64,000 nucleotides of DNA from Ruegeria sp. PrR005 (GTDB lineage Bacteria; Pseudomonadota; Alphaproteobacteria; Rhodobacterales; Rhodobacteraceae), in the NCBI RefSeq assembly GCF_010500245.1, contig NZ_JAAGOX010000011.1, forward strand, positions 1 to 64,000, in the 5' to 3' direction. Positions 35,040-43,191 of the stretch are shown here, one piece after another. Positions within the stretch are counted from its first letter, which is position 1. Every line of letters starts with the position of its first letter. Under the pieces are notes generated by a model. The model did not search any database, was not told the origin of the DNA, and saw nothing but the letters and a program-made list of their open reading frames with translations. The position numbers and the translations under genes are program-made.

Positions 35040-35459
35040 ATGCCCACCTCCCGCGAAACCATCCTCACCGCGCTGCACGCGCGGATCTCAGTGCTGCCCG
35101 CCACCGCGCTGCGCGGCGAGGTGCTTCCCGAGCGCGTGCCGGCCGCAGGCCTGCTGATCCTGCGCGATGGCGAGCCGGGCGCGCCCGATGTGACTCTGTC
35201 GCCGCTGGCCTACCACTATCAGCACCGCGCCGAGATCGAGGCTGTGGTTCAGGGCACCGACCGTGACAGTTCCTTCGACACGCTGACCGCCAGCATCGGC
35301 GCGGCGCTCGCCGCCGACCGCACGTTGGGCGGGCTATGTGACTGGGTCGAGGCGGAAGCGCCGCGACCGGTCGATCTGGCCGTAGAGGGCGCAGCGAGCC
35401 TGAAGGCGGCCGTGATCCCGGTCGTCCTGCACTACACCACGGCCGACCCGCTGACCTGA
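35040..35459 (+). CDS. Tail terminator-like protein (gpU position)
   Basis: 139 residues. N-terminus SRETILTALHARISVLPATAL, a beta-rich middle (YHYQHRAEIEAVVQGTDRDSSFDTL) and C-terminal VIPVVLHYTTADPLT. This size and order (after the DUF6441 gene, before the tail tube) matches tail-completion proteins of lambda-like phages. A truncated relative of its 5' end is at 32,083. About 3.5 kb of cargo separates it from its usual neighbour. Confidence 0.75.
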   Translation: MPTSRETILTALHARISVLPATALRGEVLPERVPAAGLLILRDGEPGAPDVTLSPLAYHYQHRAEIEAVVQGTDRDSSFDTLTASIGAALAADRTLGGLCDWVEAEAPRPVDLAVEGAASLKAAVIPVVLHYTTADPLT

Positions 35460-35472
35460 CCGAAATTGGAGG

Positions 35473-35844
35473 TCAGGCGCTGGCCTGCGATGCCCGGGAA
35501 CAGGCCGCATTCACTTCGGCCCCGGCCTCGATGACGAGCTTGGCGTAGGTGATTTCTCCGGACACGCGGGCGCCGGATTGCAGTCGGACGTCACCGCCGA
35601 CGATCCGGCCTTCGAAACTACCCTTGATCGCGATGCTTCCGGCCCGCAGCTCGCCGACAACCGACCCGCCTTCCTCGATCACGATGCCGTCGGCGACAAT
35701 CGTGCCATCGGCATGTCCAAGCAGTTCCATGAGACCCGGTACAGTGAGATCGCCCGAAAGTTTCGTGCCTGCGGCGAGATGCGATCGACCACCGCGTTGG
35801 CCGGTCGGTGTTTGAGAATGCGATGATGGGTCGGTTTGCGACAT
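35473..35844 (-). CDS. Bactofilin-like polymer-forming protein (cargo)
   Basis: 123 residues. The start at 35,844 is preceded by GAGGATTAC. A central right-handed beta-helix (DUF583/bactofilin) with six-residue periodic hydrophobics: LSGDLTVPGLMELLGHADG, IEEGGSVVGELRAGSIAIKGSFEGRIVGGDV, VSGEITYAKLVIEAGAEVN; flexible polar N-terminus. Bactofilins self-assemble into filaments that place cell-wall enzymes. Its minus-strand placement between tail genes marks it as a moron. It could bind the host envelope cytoskeleton or act in the particle; neither is shown. Confidence 0.85.
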   Translation of the reverse strand: MSQTDPSSHSQTPTGQRGGRSHLAAGTKLSGDLTVPGLMELLGHADGTIVADGIVIEEGGSVVGELRAGSIAIKGSFEGRIVGGDVRLQSGARVSGEITYAKLVIEAGAEVNAACSRASQASA

Positions 35845-35968
35845 GGTCTGTAATCCTCGAACGGCCTGCTGGCATGGCCAGCATCGCCGAAGTAACGGCA
35901 TTCGGAGACCTTAGCGGCCTCCGTCCCCCGAAAGATAGACCAAAACATTCCTGAATAAGGAGACTACG

Positions 35969-36907
35969 ATGGCACGAGCCCAAGGGGCGCGGGCGCAGAT
36001 GGCGCTTGCGTTCGAGACCGTCTATGGCACACCGCCTGCTGGCGGTTTCACGAAGATGCCGTTTGCCAGCACCACGCTTGGCGCGGAGCAGCCGCTCTTG
36101 AACTCCGAGCTTCTCGGCTATGGCCGCGATCCGCTGGCGCCGATCAAGGATGCGGTGACGGCGGACGGCGATGTCGTCGTGCCGCTCGACGCGGAGGCCT
36201 TCGGCTTCTGGCTGAAGGCGGCCTTCGGCGCACCGACGACCACGGGCACAGGCCCCTGGACGCATGCGTTCCAGTCCGGATCCTGGACGCTGCCGAGCCT
36301 CTCCATCGAGACCGGCATGCCGGAGGTGCCGCGCTATGCGATGTACTCGGGCTGCGTGCTCGACCAACTCAGTTGGCAGATGCAGCGGTCGGGGCTGCTA
36401 ACGGCGACCGTGCGGCTGGTGGCACAGGGCGAGACGGTGGGCACGGCGTCTAGTGCCGGTGCGCTGGCAGACATTGCCTTGAAGCGGTTCGGCCATTTCA
36501 ACGGACAGGTCACCCGCAACGGCTCGGCGCTCGGCAATGTCGTCTCCGCGGACATCACCTATGCCAACAACCTCGACCGGATCGAGACCATTCGCAGCGA
36601 CGGGCGGATCGACGGCGCGGACCCGTCCATTGCGGCGCTGACCGGCTCCATCGAGGTGCGCTTTGCAGACAGCACGCTGGTGACGCAGGCGATCAACGGT
36701 GAGGCTTGCGAGATGGAGTTCGCCTATGTGCTGCCCTCGGGCGAGAGTTTCACCTTTACCGTGCACGCTGTCTACCTGCCGCGGCCACGGATCGAGATTT
36801 CCGGGCCGCAGGGCGTGCAGGCCACATTCGACTGGCAGGCCGCCCGCGACGGCGCCGTCGGCCGGATGTGCACCGCAACATTGATCAACGACATCGAGGT
36901 ATATTGA
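35969..36907 (+). CDS. Tail tube protein
   Basis: 312 residues. Alternating beta strands and loops with AFETVYGTPPAGGF near the start, LGYGRDPLAPIKDAVTADGDVVVPLDAEAFGFWLKAAFG, and TLPSLSIETGMPEV. These are hallmarks of the siphophage tail tube family used by Rhodobacterales prophages. Its monomers stack into the tube through which DNA passes. It begins the tail morphogenesis block (tube, chaperone, tape measure). Confidence 0.85.
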   Translation: MARAQGARAQMALAFETVYGTPPAGGFTKMPFASTTLGAEQPLLNSELLGYGRDPLAPIKDAVTADGDVVVPLDAEAFGFWLKAAFGAPTTTGTGPWTHAFQSGSWTLPSLSIETGMPEVPRYAMYSGCVLDQLSWQMQRSGLLTATVRLVAQGETVGTASSAGALADIALKRFGHFNGQVTRNGSALGNVVSADITYANNLDRIETIRSDGRIDGADPSIAALTGSIEVRFADSTLVTQAINGEACEMEFAYVLPSGESFTFTVHAVYLPRPRIEISGPQGVQATFDWQAARDGAVGRMCTATLINDIEVY

Positions 36908-36909
36908 GA

Positions 36910-37365
36910 ATGCTGACGCTCGACCTGACCAACGCGCCGCGCTGGCATGACCTCGCGCCTGGCGTCCGGCTGCAGCTGCGCCCGCTGACCACCGCGCTGA
37001 TGGTCGCGACGCGAAGCGATCGGTTGGTGGAGGTGGTGCCAGAGGAGGCCTCCGACGAGGAACGTGCTGTTGCCTTCGCCAAGGCGCTGGCGCGGCGGGC
37101 GGTGCTTGCCTGGGAAGGCATCGGCGATGCGGAGGGCAAACCCATCGACCCGAGCCCCGAGGCCATCGACGCACTGCTCGACATCTGGCCGATCTTCGAG
37201 GCCTTCCAGCTGACCTACGTGTCCAAGGGCCTGTTGCTGGAGCAGGAAAAAAACGCCTCCGCGCTCTCGCCGAATGGTCCTTCGGCGGGGGCGAGCGCTA
37301 CTGCGAGGGTTGCGAACCCTGCGGCGCCGGCGCGCAAGCGTGCGAAGACTGCCCGACGCGGCTGA
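36910..37365 (+). CDS. Tail assembly chaperone (gpG-like)
   Basis: 151 residues in the unshifted frame. Starts MLTLDLTNAPRWHDLAPGVRLQLRPL and ends with a basic, low-complexity tail. Placed between tube and tape measure, as lambda G. A slippery heptamer (A AAA AAC, 37,248-37,254, in the correct frame) allows -1 frameshifting into the 37,254-37,592 frame, giving a longer GT-like product. Both products would coat the tape measure during tail assembly. Confidence 0.85.
   Translation: MLTLDLTNAPRWHDLAPGVRLQLRPLTTALMVATRSDRLVEVVPEEASDEERAVAFAKALARRAVLAWEGIGDAEGKPIDPSPEAIDALLDIWPIFEAFQLTYVSKGLLLEQEKNASALSPNGPSAGASATARVANPAAPARKRAKTARRG
37248..37254 (+). other. Programmed -1 frameshift site
   Basis: The heptamer AAAAAAC is in the zero frame as gaA AAA AAC, a classic X XXY YYZ slippery sequence. 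A -1 slip continues in an open frame that ends at 37,592 and overlaps the tape-measure start. A GC-rich stretch immediately downstream could act as stimulator. Confidence 0.8.
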
Positions 37366-37592
37366 ACCAGCCGCTGACCCTCGAAGGCTGGCAAGTCTGG
37401 GACCTGGTGGGTCGCATCGGCGGCCAGCTGCGCGTCCTTCCCGGCGCGGTGATCGGCTGGGATCTGACCGCGGCACTGGCACTGAGTAATGCCCTCGGCA
37501 TCCCGCCTCTGGCCACAGCCGAACTCCTCCCCGTCATCGAAGCGGTGATGGTCGCCAAATACAACGAACAGATGGAACGTTCCGATGGCTGA
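37254..37592 (+). CDS. gpT-like extension of the tail chaperone (-1 frame)
   Basis: Open from the slippery site to 37,592 without a stop (about 112 codons): RLRALAEWSFGGGERYCEGCEPC, then LNQPLTLEGWQVWDLVGRIGGQL and MVAKYNEQMERSDG. It contains a four-cysteine cluster (YCEGCEPCGAGAQACEDC) that could bind zinc. It has no good independent ribosome site; its expression is explained by the frameshift, as for lambda G-T. Its stop overlaps the tape-measure start (ATGGCTGA). Confidence 0.8.
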   Translation, partial: RLRALAEWSFGGGERYCEGCEPCGAGAQACEDCPTRLNQPLTLEGWQVWDLVGRIGGQLRVLPGAVIGWDLTAALALSNALGIPPLATAELLPVIEAVMVAKYNEQMERSDG

Positions 37593-40065
37593 GAAGAGGG
37601 TCGCTGTCCGCCTTGCCGCGGTCGGTGGACGGCAGGTGCGCGCCGAACTGGAAGGCGTGGGCGAGGCCGGCGCCCGCGGCTTCGGCCGCCTCAGCCGCGA
37701 GATGGAAGCGGCGAACGCCCGGCTCGCGGGTTTTGCCCGCCGCGTGAAGGTGGCTGCGGCTGCCGCCGTCGCCGCTGCCATGGCGGCTGGTGTGACCATG
37801 GTCCGGTCCGGGCTGGAAACCGTCGATGCGCAGGCCAAGCTTGCGCAGTCCCTCGGCACCACCGTTGCCTCGATCCAGACGCTGGAGCGCGCGGGCGAAC
37901 TGGCCGGCGTGTCGATGTCCGGCATCGAACAGGCGACCAAGGATCTGACGCGCCGTCTAAGTCAGGCAGCTACCGGGACCGGCCCGGCCGCCGACGCGCT
38001 AAACCGGCTCGGGCTGTCCGCCAACGACCTGATCGCGCTGCCGCTGGAGCAGCGCGTGGGCGCGATCAACGCCGCCATCGAGAGCTTTGTACCGGCCGCA
38101 GAGCGCGCCGCTGTCGCGGGCCAGCTTTTCGGCGAGGAAGGCTCCATCGCCATGAGCCGGATCGACACTGCAACGCTGCGCCAGGCGACGGAAGACGTGC
38201 GCGCCTTCGGGGTCGTCGTCTCCGAACAGGATGCCGACCAGATCGAGCGCACGAACGATGCGATCTCCCGGTTGGGCCTCATCTGGCGCGGGCTCTCGAA
38301 CCAGCTTGCCGTCGCCGCGGCACCCGCGCTGGAAGCTGTGGCCAACGCCATGGCGGCAGTCGCCAGCCGCACCGGGCCATTGGGACAAGCCATCACCGGG
38401 CTCTTCGACAATATCGGCCGACTCACTACTTATGCCGCCACCTTTGCCGCCTTCCTCGCAGGCCGTTGGGTCGCTGGTCTGACGGCAGCAGCCCTCTCCA
38501 TCCGCGGTCTCGCCACGGCGCTCGTTGTCCTGCGCGGCGCGTTTATCCGGACCGGCATCGGGGCGCTCATCGTCGGCGCGGGCGAACTCGTGTTTCAGTT
38601 CACGCGCCTCGTCTCGGGTGCGGGCGGGTTCGGCAACGCGATGGCTTTGCTTGGCGATCTCGCATCCGAGGTCTGGGAACGGATTGGGCTCGGCTTGGCG
38701 AGTGTAGTTGCAGCCTTCGAGGCCGGGTTTGCCGGGTTTGAGGCCGACGCCGCGTCCGCGCTGCAGGGGGCGCTTGAGGGGGTCGTGGGTTTTTCCAATA
38801 CGGTCGTGAACAGCTTCGAAGGCACCTTCGAAGCGATCAAGGCGATCTGGGGCCTGTTGCCCGCCGCGATCGGCGATATCGCCTTCCAGGCCGCCAACAG
38901 CCTGATTGCCGGCGTCGAGGCGATGCTGAACGGTGTCGTTGCCCGGATCAACGGGTTCATCTCCGGCGTCAATGCCGGGCTTGAAGCGCTCGGCGTCGAA
39001 CGCCGCATCCCGGTCGTGCCCGATCTCGACCTTGGCCAGATCGAAAACCGCTTCGAAGGCGCCGCGTCAAATGCCGCAGGTGTGACTCAAGCCGCCTTCG
39101 ACCGCGCCTTTGCCGACAATCCGCTCACCGTGCCCGATCTTGGGCTGGTTGCTGCCGCCGATGCCGCGCGCGGTCGGGCCAACGCGGCGCAGGCCACGTC
39201 CCTCGATCTTGCAGGCCAGGCCACGGCACCGCTCACCGCACTGGATGTCTTGCGCGCGGCCGTCTCCGGGTCTGGCCAGAATGGCGACGAAACTGCCGAG
39301 GCCACAGCCGCTACAGAACGGCTGAACGCGGCCCTCAGCGAGACCGAAGCCGCACTGGGGCGGGCGCGATCTGCCGCCGGTGGCGCGGGCGGGGCGCTGA
39401 AGCAGGCGGCAGAGGCCGGGAGCAAGGCCTGGGATGGGGCGAAGAGTGCCATCGAACGCACGAAGGAGCTGGCCAAGGGTCTGGCAGAGGACATCACCGG
39501 TCCGCTGAAAGAGGCGCTCAAGTCCGGCGAGCTCAGCTGGCGCAGCTTTGCGCAGGCGGTATCCGGTATTGCTCAGAACCTCGCCAACCGCCTGATCGAC
39601 TCGGCCTTCAAGCCAATCGAGGATGCGCTCTTCCGCGCCTTCTCCGGTGGCGGGGCAGGAGCGTCCGGCGGCGGTTTCTTTGGCTGGATCACCAAGGCCA
39701 TCGGCGGGCTCTTCGGCGGCGGCTTTGCCAGGGGCGGTGTCTTTGCGCACTCGGGCCAGATCACCGCCTTTGCTCGCGGTGGGGTTCTGGGGAGCGGCAT
39801 TGTGGATCGCCCGACCGTGTTTCCCTTTGCTCGTGGCATCGGTCTCATGGGCGAGGCCGGGCCGGAAGCAATCCTGCCACTGCGCCGGGGACCCGGCGGA
39901 CGGCTGGGGGTGGAAGCCGGGACAACGCAACCCGCGCCGCAGATCGCGCCCCGGATCATCAACGTGCTCGATCCCGGGCTGGTGGGCGACTATCTCGCAA
40001 CCCCGGCCGGCGAACGGGCCATCCTCAACGTGATCCGCCGCAACAGAGGGGCTTTTGATGGCTGA
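37585..40065 (+). CDS. Tail tape measure protein
   Basis: 826 residues. An N-terminal helical domain (AELEGVGEAGARGFGRLSREMEAANARLAGFA), hydrophobic Ala/Gly-rich segments (AAAAAVAAAMAAGVTMV; ALIVGAGELVFQF), and long helical stretches. Length sets tail length. The C-terminus has the tape-measure endings FARGGVFAHSGQITAFARGG and GLMGEAGPEAILPLRRGPGGRLGV seen in lambda-type proteins. It overlaps the chaperone extension and the next gene. Confidence 0.92.
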   Translation: MAEKRVAVRLAAVGGRQVRAELEGVGEAGARGFGRLSREMEAANARLAGFARRVKVAAAAAVAAAMAAGVTMVRSGLETVDAQAKLAQSLGTTVASIQTLERAGELAGVSMSGIEQATKDLTRRLSQAATGTGPAADALNRLGLSANDLIALPLEQRVGAINAAIESFVPAAERAAVAGQLFGEEGSIAMSRIDTATLRQATEDVRAFGVVVSEQDADQIERTNDAISRLGLIWRGLSNQLAVAAAPALEAVANAMAAVASRTGPLGQAITGLFDNIGRLTTYAATFAAFLAGRWVAGLTAAALSIRGLATALVVLRGAFIRTGIGALIVGAGELVFQFTRLVSGAGGFGNAMALLGDLASEVWERIGLGLASVVAAFEAGFAGFEADAASALQGALEGVVGFSNTVVNSFEGTFEAIKAIWGLLPAAIGDIAFQAANSLIAGVEAMLNGVVARINGFISGVNAGLEALGVERRIPVVPDLDLGQIENRFEGAASNAAGVTQAAFDRAFADNPLTVPDLGLVAAADAARGRANAAQATSLDLAGQATAPLTALDVLRAAVSGSGQNGDETAEATAATERLNAALSETEAALGRARSAAGGAGGALKQAAEAGSKAWDGAKSAIERTKELAKGLAEDITGPLKEALKSGELSWRSFAQAVSGIAQNLANRLIDSAFKPIEDALFRAFSGGGAGASGGGFFGWITKAIGGLFGGGFARGGVFAHSGQITAFARGGVLGSGIVDRPTVFPFARGIGLMGEAGPEAILPLRRGPGGRLGVEAGTTQPAPQIAPRIINVLDPGLVGDYLATPAGERAILNVIRRNRGAFDG

Positions 40066-41740
40066 TCTCCTCTGGCCCTTTGCCGCACATGGCCCGGCGA
40101 CCGAAGTCCTGGACTGGCGCACGGATGTTTTGCAGAGCGAGGCCGGTGAACAGCGGCTTTCGCTCAGAGATGCCCCGCGCGAGGTGCTGACCCTGCGCCA
40201 CCGGCTCGACGGCCCCGGTCTTGCCGAGGCCCTCGCACTGGCCCGCCGGGGTCTGGCGGGCGAGTGGATCGTTCCGCTCTGGCACATGGCCGACCGCAGT
40301 GGTGATGACATCACATTGGGAGAGACTAGCCTGAGCATCGCGGCGCGTTACGCCGATTTCCGGGCACCGGGCTTTGCCGTTGCCGCCAGCAATGGCGGGG
40401 ATGCCTATCTGCTTACTCTTGCCGCGGTACATCCGGACGGAATTGACCTGACAGCTACAGCCGGGGTCGCTCTCACCCGGCCGGTGATCGCACCTGCGCA
40501 GCGGGCCCGCTTGCTGGCGCCGCTCGAGATCGAACACCGGCACGCAGATCTCGGCTTTGTCACCGCACGGTTCCTGCTGCAGGAAAGTGCCGATCTTTCC
40601 GGGCTGCGGGGAACAGCCCTCTACATTGCCGTGGATACCAGCACGTCCATGTCCGGGGCCAAGATCACCGCGGCCATGGCAGCGGTGCGGGCCCTGGTCG
40701 ATGAACTGGCCGGCAGCGTGCCACCCGCCTTGCGCAACGACATCTGCATCCTGCTCTGGAACGAAACGGTCGCCGACATGCAGGTGCGCCGCGACGCCGA
40801 TCGCCAGGATCTCACGTACCTGTCGGACTGGCTGGCCCAGCCGCCGGTGCTGCGGGGCGGTACGGATTTTGCCATGGCACTCAGCGAAGCCCAGGGCTTC
40901 TTTGCCGGCGGTGGAGCCAAGCGACGGATCATCCTGTTTCTGACCGATGGGGAGCCCTATCCGTTGAGTTCCGCCACCGCGGCCGTGGCCCTGCTGGAGA
41001 CGATCGCAGATGTCGAAGTCTACGGGTTCAACATCGGGCTCACCAATACCAGCTGGACCGCGATGCTGGACAACACCCCGTCCGATGGCGTGCCGGTGAT
41101 TGCGCCGGGTGATACCGACAGCCTGCGCGACACGCTGCTTGGGACGCTCTTCGGCAGTCCGCGCTACCGCGGCCGGGATGTGCTGATGGACCCGAGTGTC
41201 CTGCGCCAGCCTTTGGCCCAGACCCTGTCGCAGAGCTTCGAAGGTGTCGACAGCGGGCTGGGCCCGGTCGTGTTCGAACCCCTGCGTGATTTGGTGGAAC
41301 ATGGGTCCGTTCTGACGTTGAAGGACATGGGCCCCGCAAATACATGGTCTCGGCGGCGCTGGCTGCATCACCTGCGCGGGCGCGCCCGGGCGTTCTGGCT
41401 CCCCACCTGGGGACGGGAACTTGCCCTGCAGCAGGAGGCGCTTGCCGGCGACGATGCCCTGATCGGGACGCCGCACCTTGAGCCCTCCGACTGGATTGGC
41501 CGGCATGTGCTGCTGGACCTGCCGGGACAGCCGATCTTCCGCGTGATCACCAGCGCCAGCCTCGATCCGCTGGGCCTGCGCTTCGGGATCGACCCGCTCG
41601 ACCGGGATGTGCCGATCACCACGCCGGGGCATCTCCTGACCCTGGTGCGGCTCGACACCGACCGGATCGAGATCGAGCATCGGCCTGCAGGCACAGAAGT
41701 CAGCTTTCCCGTTCTGGAAATCCCGGATCCGGCCCCATGA
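40058..41740 (+). CDS. Tail protein with embedded vWA domain
   Basis: 560 residues; ATG at 40,058 overlapping the tape-measure stop by eight bases. Residues 1-180 look like a distal-tail/baseplate protein (VLDWRTDVLQSEAGEQRLSLRDAP). Residues ~186-367 form a von Willebrand factor A domain with a complete MIDAS: DTSTS (193-197), Thr269 in GGTDF and Asp297 in FLTDGEP. Residues 370-560 return to a tail-type beta-rich region (LVEHGSVLTLK, QPIFRVITSASLDPL). It replaces the short distal-tail protein expected here. A metal-dependent adhesion domain could contact the host surface; that is inference. Confidence 0.82.
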   Translation: MADLLWPFAAHGPATEVLDWRTDVLQSEAGEQRLSLRDAPREVLTLRHRLDGPGLAEALALARRGLAGEWIVPLWHMADRSGDDITLGETSLSIAARYADFRAPGFAVAASNGGDAYLLTLAAVHPDGIDLTATAGVALTRPVIAPAQRARLLAPLEIEHRHADLGFVTARFLLQESADLSGLRGTALYIAVDTSTSMSGAKITAAMAAVRALVDELAGSVPPALRNDICILLWNETVADMQVRRDADRQDLTYLSDWLAQPPVLRGGTDFAMALSEAQGFFAGGGAKRRIILFLTDGEPYPLSSATAAVALLETIADVEVYGFNIGLTNTSWTAMLDNTPSDGVPVIAPGDTDSLRDTLLGTLFGSPRYRGRDVLMDPSVLRQPLAQTLSQSFEGVDSGLGPVVFEPLRDLVEHGSVLTLKDMGPANTWSRRRWLHHLRGRARAFWLPTWGRELALQQEALAGDDALIGTPHLEPSDWIGRHVLLDLPGQPIFRVITSASLDPLGLRFGIDPLDRDVPITTPGHLLTLVRLDTDRIEIEHRPAGTEVSFPVLEIPDPAP

Positions 41741-42585
41741 CCTATGATGATCTCGAGATCTCGACCGCGGAAGGGCGACCGCTCTTTCTCTATCGCTTTG
41801 CCGAAGGCCCGCAGACCTGGCGCTTTGCCAGCCGGTCCTCGGACTGGGTGGTGCCCGGCGGCACGCTTTCTGACGAGCCAGAGGATACAACCTGGTCTGC
41901 CTCCGCGCTCGCACATGGCAATGTCGTCCAGAGCGGCGATCCGCGCCGGGTCGATCTGAGCCTCACCTTTCCGCTGTCTGATCCCTTCGCCCGCCGCTGG
42001 CTCGGGCCAAGGGGATCATCTGTCACCACGCTGACCATCTTCCGCGGCCATGAACAGGTGCCGGGCGAGTTGGTCGCGCACTGGAAGGGGCGCATTGTCT
42101 CGGCCCGGATGGAAGGGGTCCGGATCGTTCTCAGGTCCGAGTCGCTCTTCACCGCCATGCGCCGCCAGGGCGTGCGCGCCCGCTATCAGCGGCTCTGCCG
42201 TCATGTTCTCTATGCCGGTGGCTGCCGGCTCGATATCGAGAACTTCCTGGTGCCCGCGACAGCGACGACCCGATCCGGCCAACAGATCATCGTACCCGAG
42301 GCGGCCGCGCAACCCGACGGCTGGTATCGCGGCGGCGTGTTACGCCACGCAGGCCTTCCGGGCTTCATCACCGGGCACACCGGTGTCACCCTGACGCTCT
42401 CAGGCCGCATGCCTGCACTCGAGGCGGAAATCGACGATCCCGACGTCACCGCCAACATCCAGATCGCCCCCGGCTGCGATCTGCGCCGCGACACCTGTGC
42501 GAACCGATTTGGCAACCTTCTGAACTTCGGCGGGTTCCCGGATATTCCGGGCAGGAACCCGTTCGGGGGGACGAGTATCATTTGA
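41737..42585 (+). CDS. DUF2163/BR0599 tail protein
   Basis: 282 residues. N-terminal DUF2163-like region (SDEPEDTTWSASALAHGNVVQSGDPRRVDLSLTF) and the C-terminal cysteine-containing end typical of phage BR0599 proteins: CRHVLYAGGCRLD and GCDLRRDTCANRFGNLL, FGGFPDIPGRNPF. Related to the hub protein of Rhodobacter gene-transfer agents. It overlaps the vWA tail gene by four bases. An NlpC/P60 peptidase gene usually follows in this order; here cargo follows instead. Confidence 0.9.
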   Translation: MTYDDLEISTAEGRPLFLYRFAEGPQTWRFASRSSDWVVPGGTLSDEPEDTTWSASALAHGNVVQSGDPRRVDLSLTFPLSDPFARRWLGPRGSSVTTLTIFRGHEQVPGELVAHWKGRIVSARMEGVRIVLRSESLFTAMRRQGVRARYQRLCRHVLYAGGCRLDIENFLVPATATTRSGQQIIVPEAAAQPDGWYRGGVLRHAGLPGFITGHTGVTLTLSGRMPALEAEIDDPDVTANIQIAPGCDLRRDTCANRFGNLLNFGGFPDIPGRNPFGGTSII

Positions 42586-42616
42586 GGGCGTGTTCGGACC
42601 TGAACCGCTTCTTGGG

Positions 42617-43105
42617 TCACCGCCAGCGGCCGCAGACCCCTTCGGCGATCAGCACCGCGCCAATGTCCTGGCCGTCCGGCAAGGCACAGGTTCCGACGAC
42701 GCGATCATAGGACCGTTTCCCGGACAAGGAACAGGTCAGGGTTTCCGATCGGGCGAGCTCTTTCATCCGTGCGGTTGCCCTGTTTCCGGCCAGAGAACCC
42801 TTTTCGGCGCAGTCGAGATTGGCGATACGGATCGGGGTGCCGGAGACTTCGATCGTGTCGCCATCCCGTACATGGGTAACGGGCCCGGTCAGGCTACGCG
42901 CGCCAGAGCCAGACTGCGGACGGATGCCGGTGCTGGCGTTTCCACCGTTCAGGATACGAACAGTATTGCGTTCCGTAGATTTGAAGCTGCTGAACGGGTC
43001 ATCGATCTCTACATCGAAAAGGACCAGGGCGCCCAAGGACACGAACATCGCAAACACCATGGCGTTTCGGCGGTAGTACCGCTTGTATCTGATGCTTCTG
43101 CCCAT
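42617..43105 (-). CDS. Thermonuclease-like (SNase) protein, membrane-anchored cargo
   Basis: 162 residues. A basic N-terminus and one membrane helix (about 15-35; MVFAMFVSLGALVLF), then an SNase domain (about 75-160): TGPVTHVRDGDTIEVSGTPIRIANLDCAEKG, TARMKELA, LSGKRSYDRVVGTCAL, AVLIAEGVCGRW. The catalytic Asp (DGDT), Arg (IRIANLD) and Arg (YDR) positions are present. Likely exported with the nuclease outside the inner membrane, where it could degrade incoming DNA. It is minus-strand cargo inside the tail operon. Confidence 0.85.
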   Translation of the reverse strand: MGRSIRYKRYYRRNAMVFAMFVSLGALVLFDVEIDDPFSSFKSTERNTVRILNGGNASTGIRPQSGSGARSLTGPVTHVRDGDTIEVSGTPIRIANLDCAEKGSLAGNRATARMKELARSETLTCSLSGKRSYDRVVGTCALPDGQDIGAVLIAEGVCGRWR

Positions 43106-43191
43106 GATCCACGACTAGCCCGCGCGCGTGGCGAAAATTGGGCGAACGCCGGAAGAGGTGGTCGTTTGGGCTCGAGACGAAGCAAGACCCT

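Noticed and set aside
40025-41914. 629-codon minus-strand open frame
   Set aside because: Antisense to the vWA tail protein; no recognisable domains or start signals.
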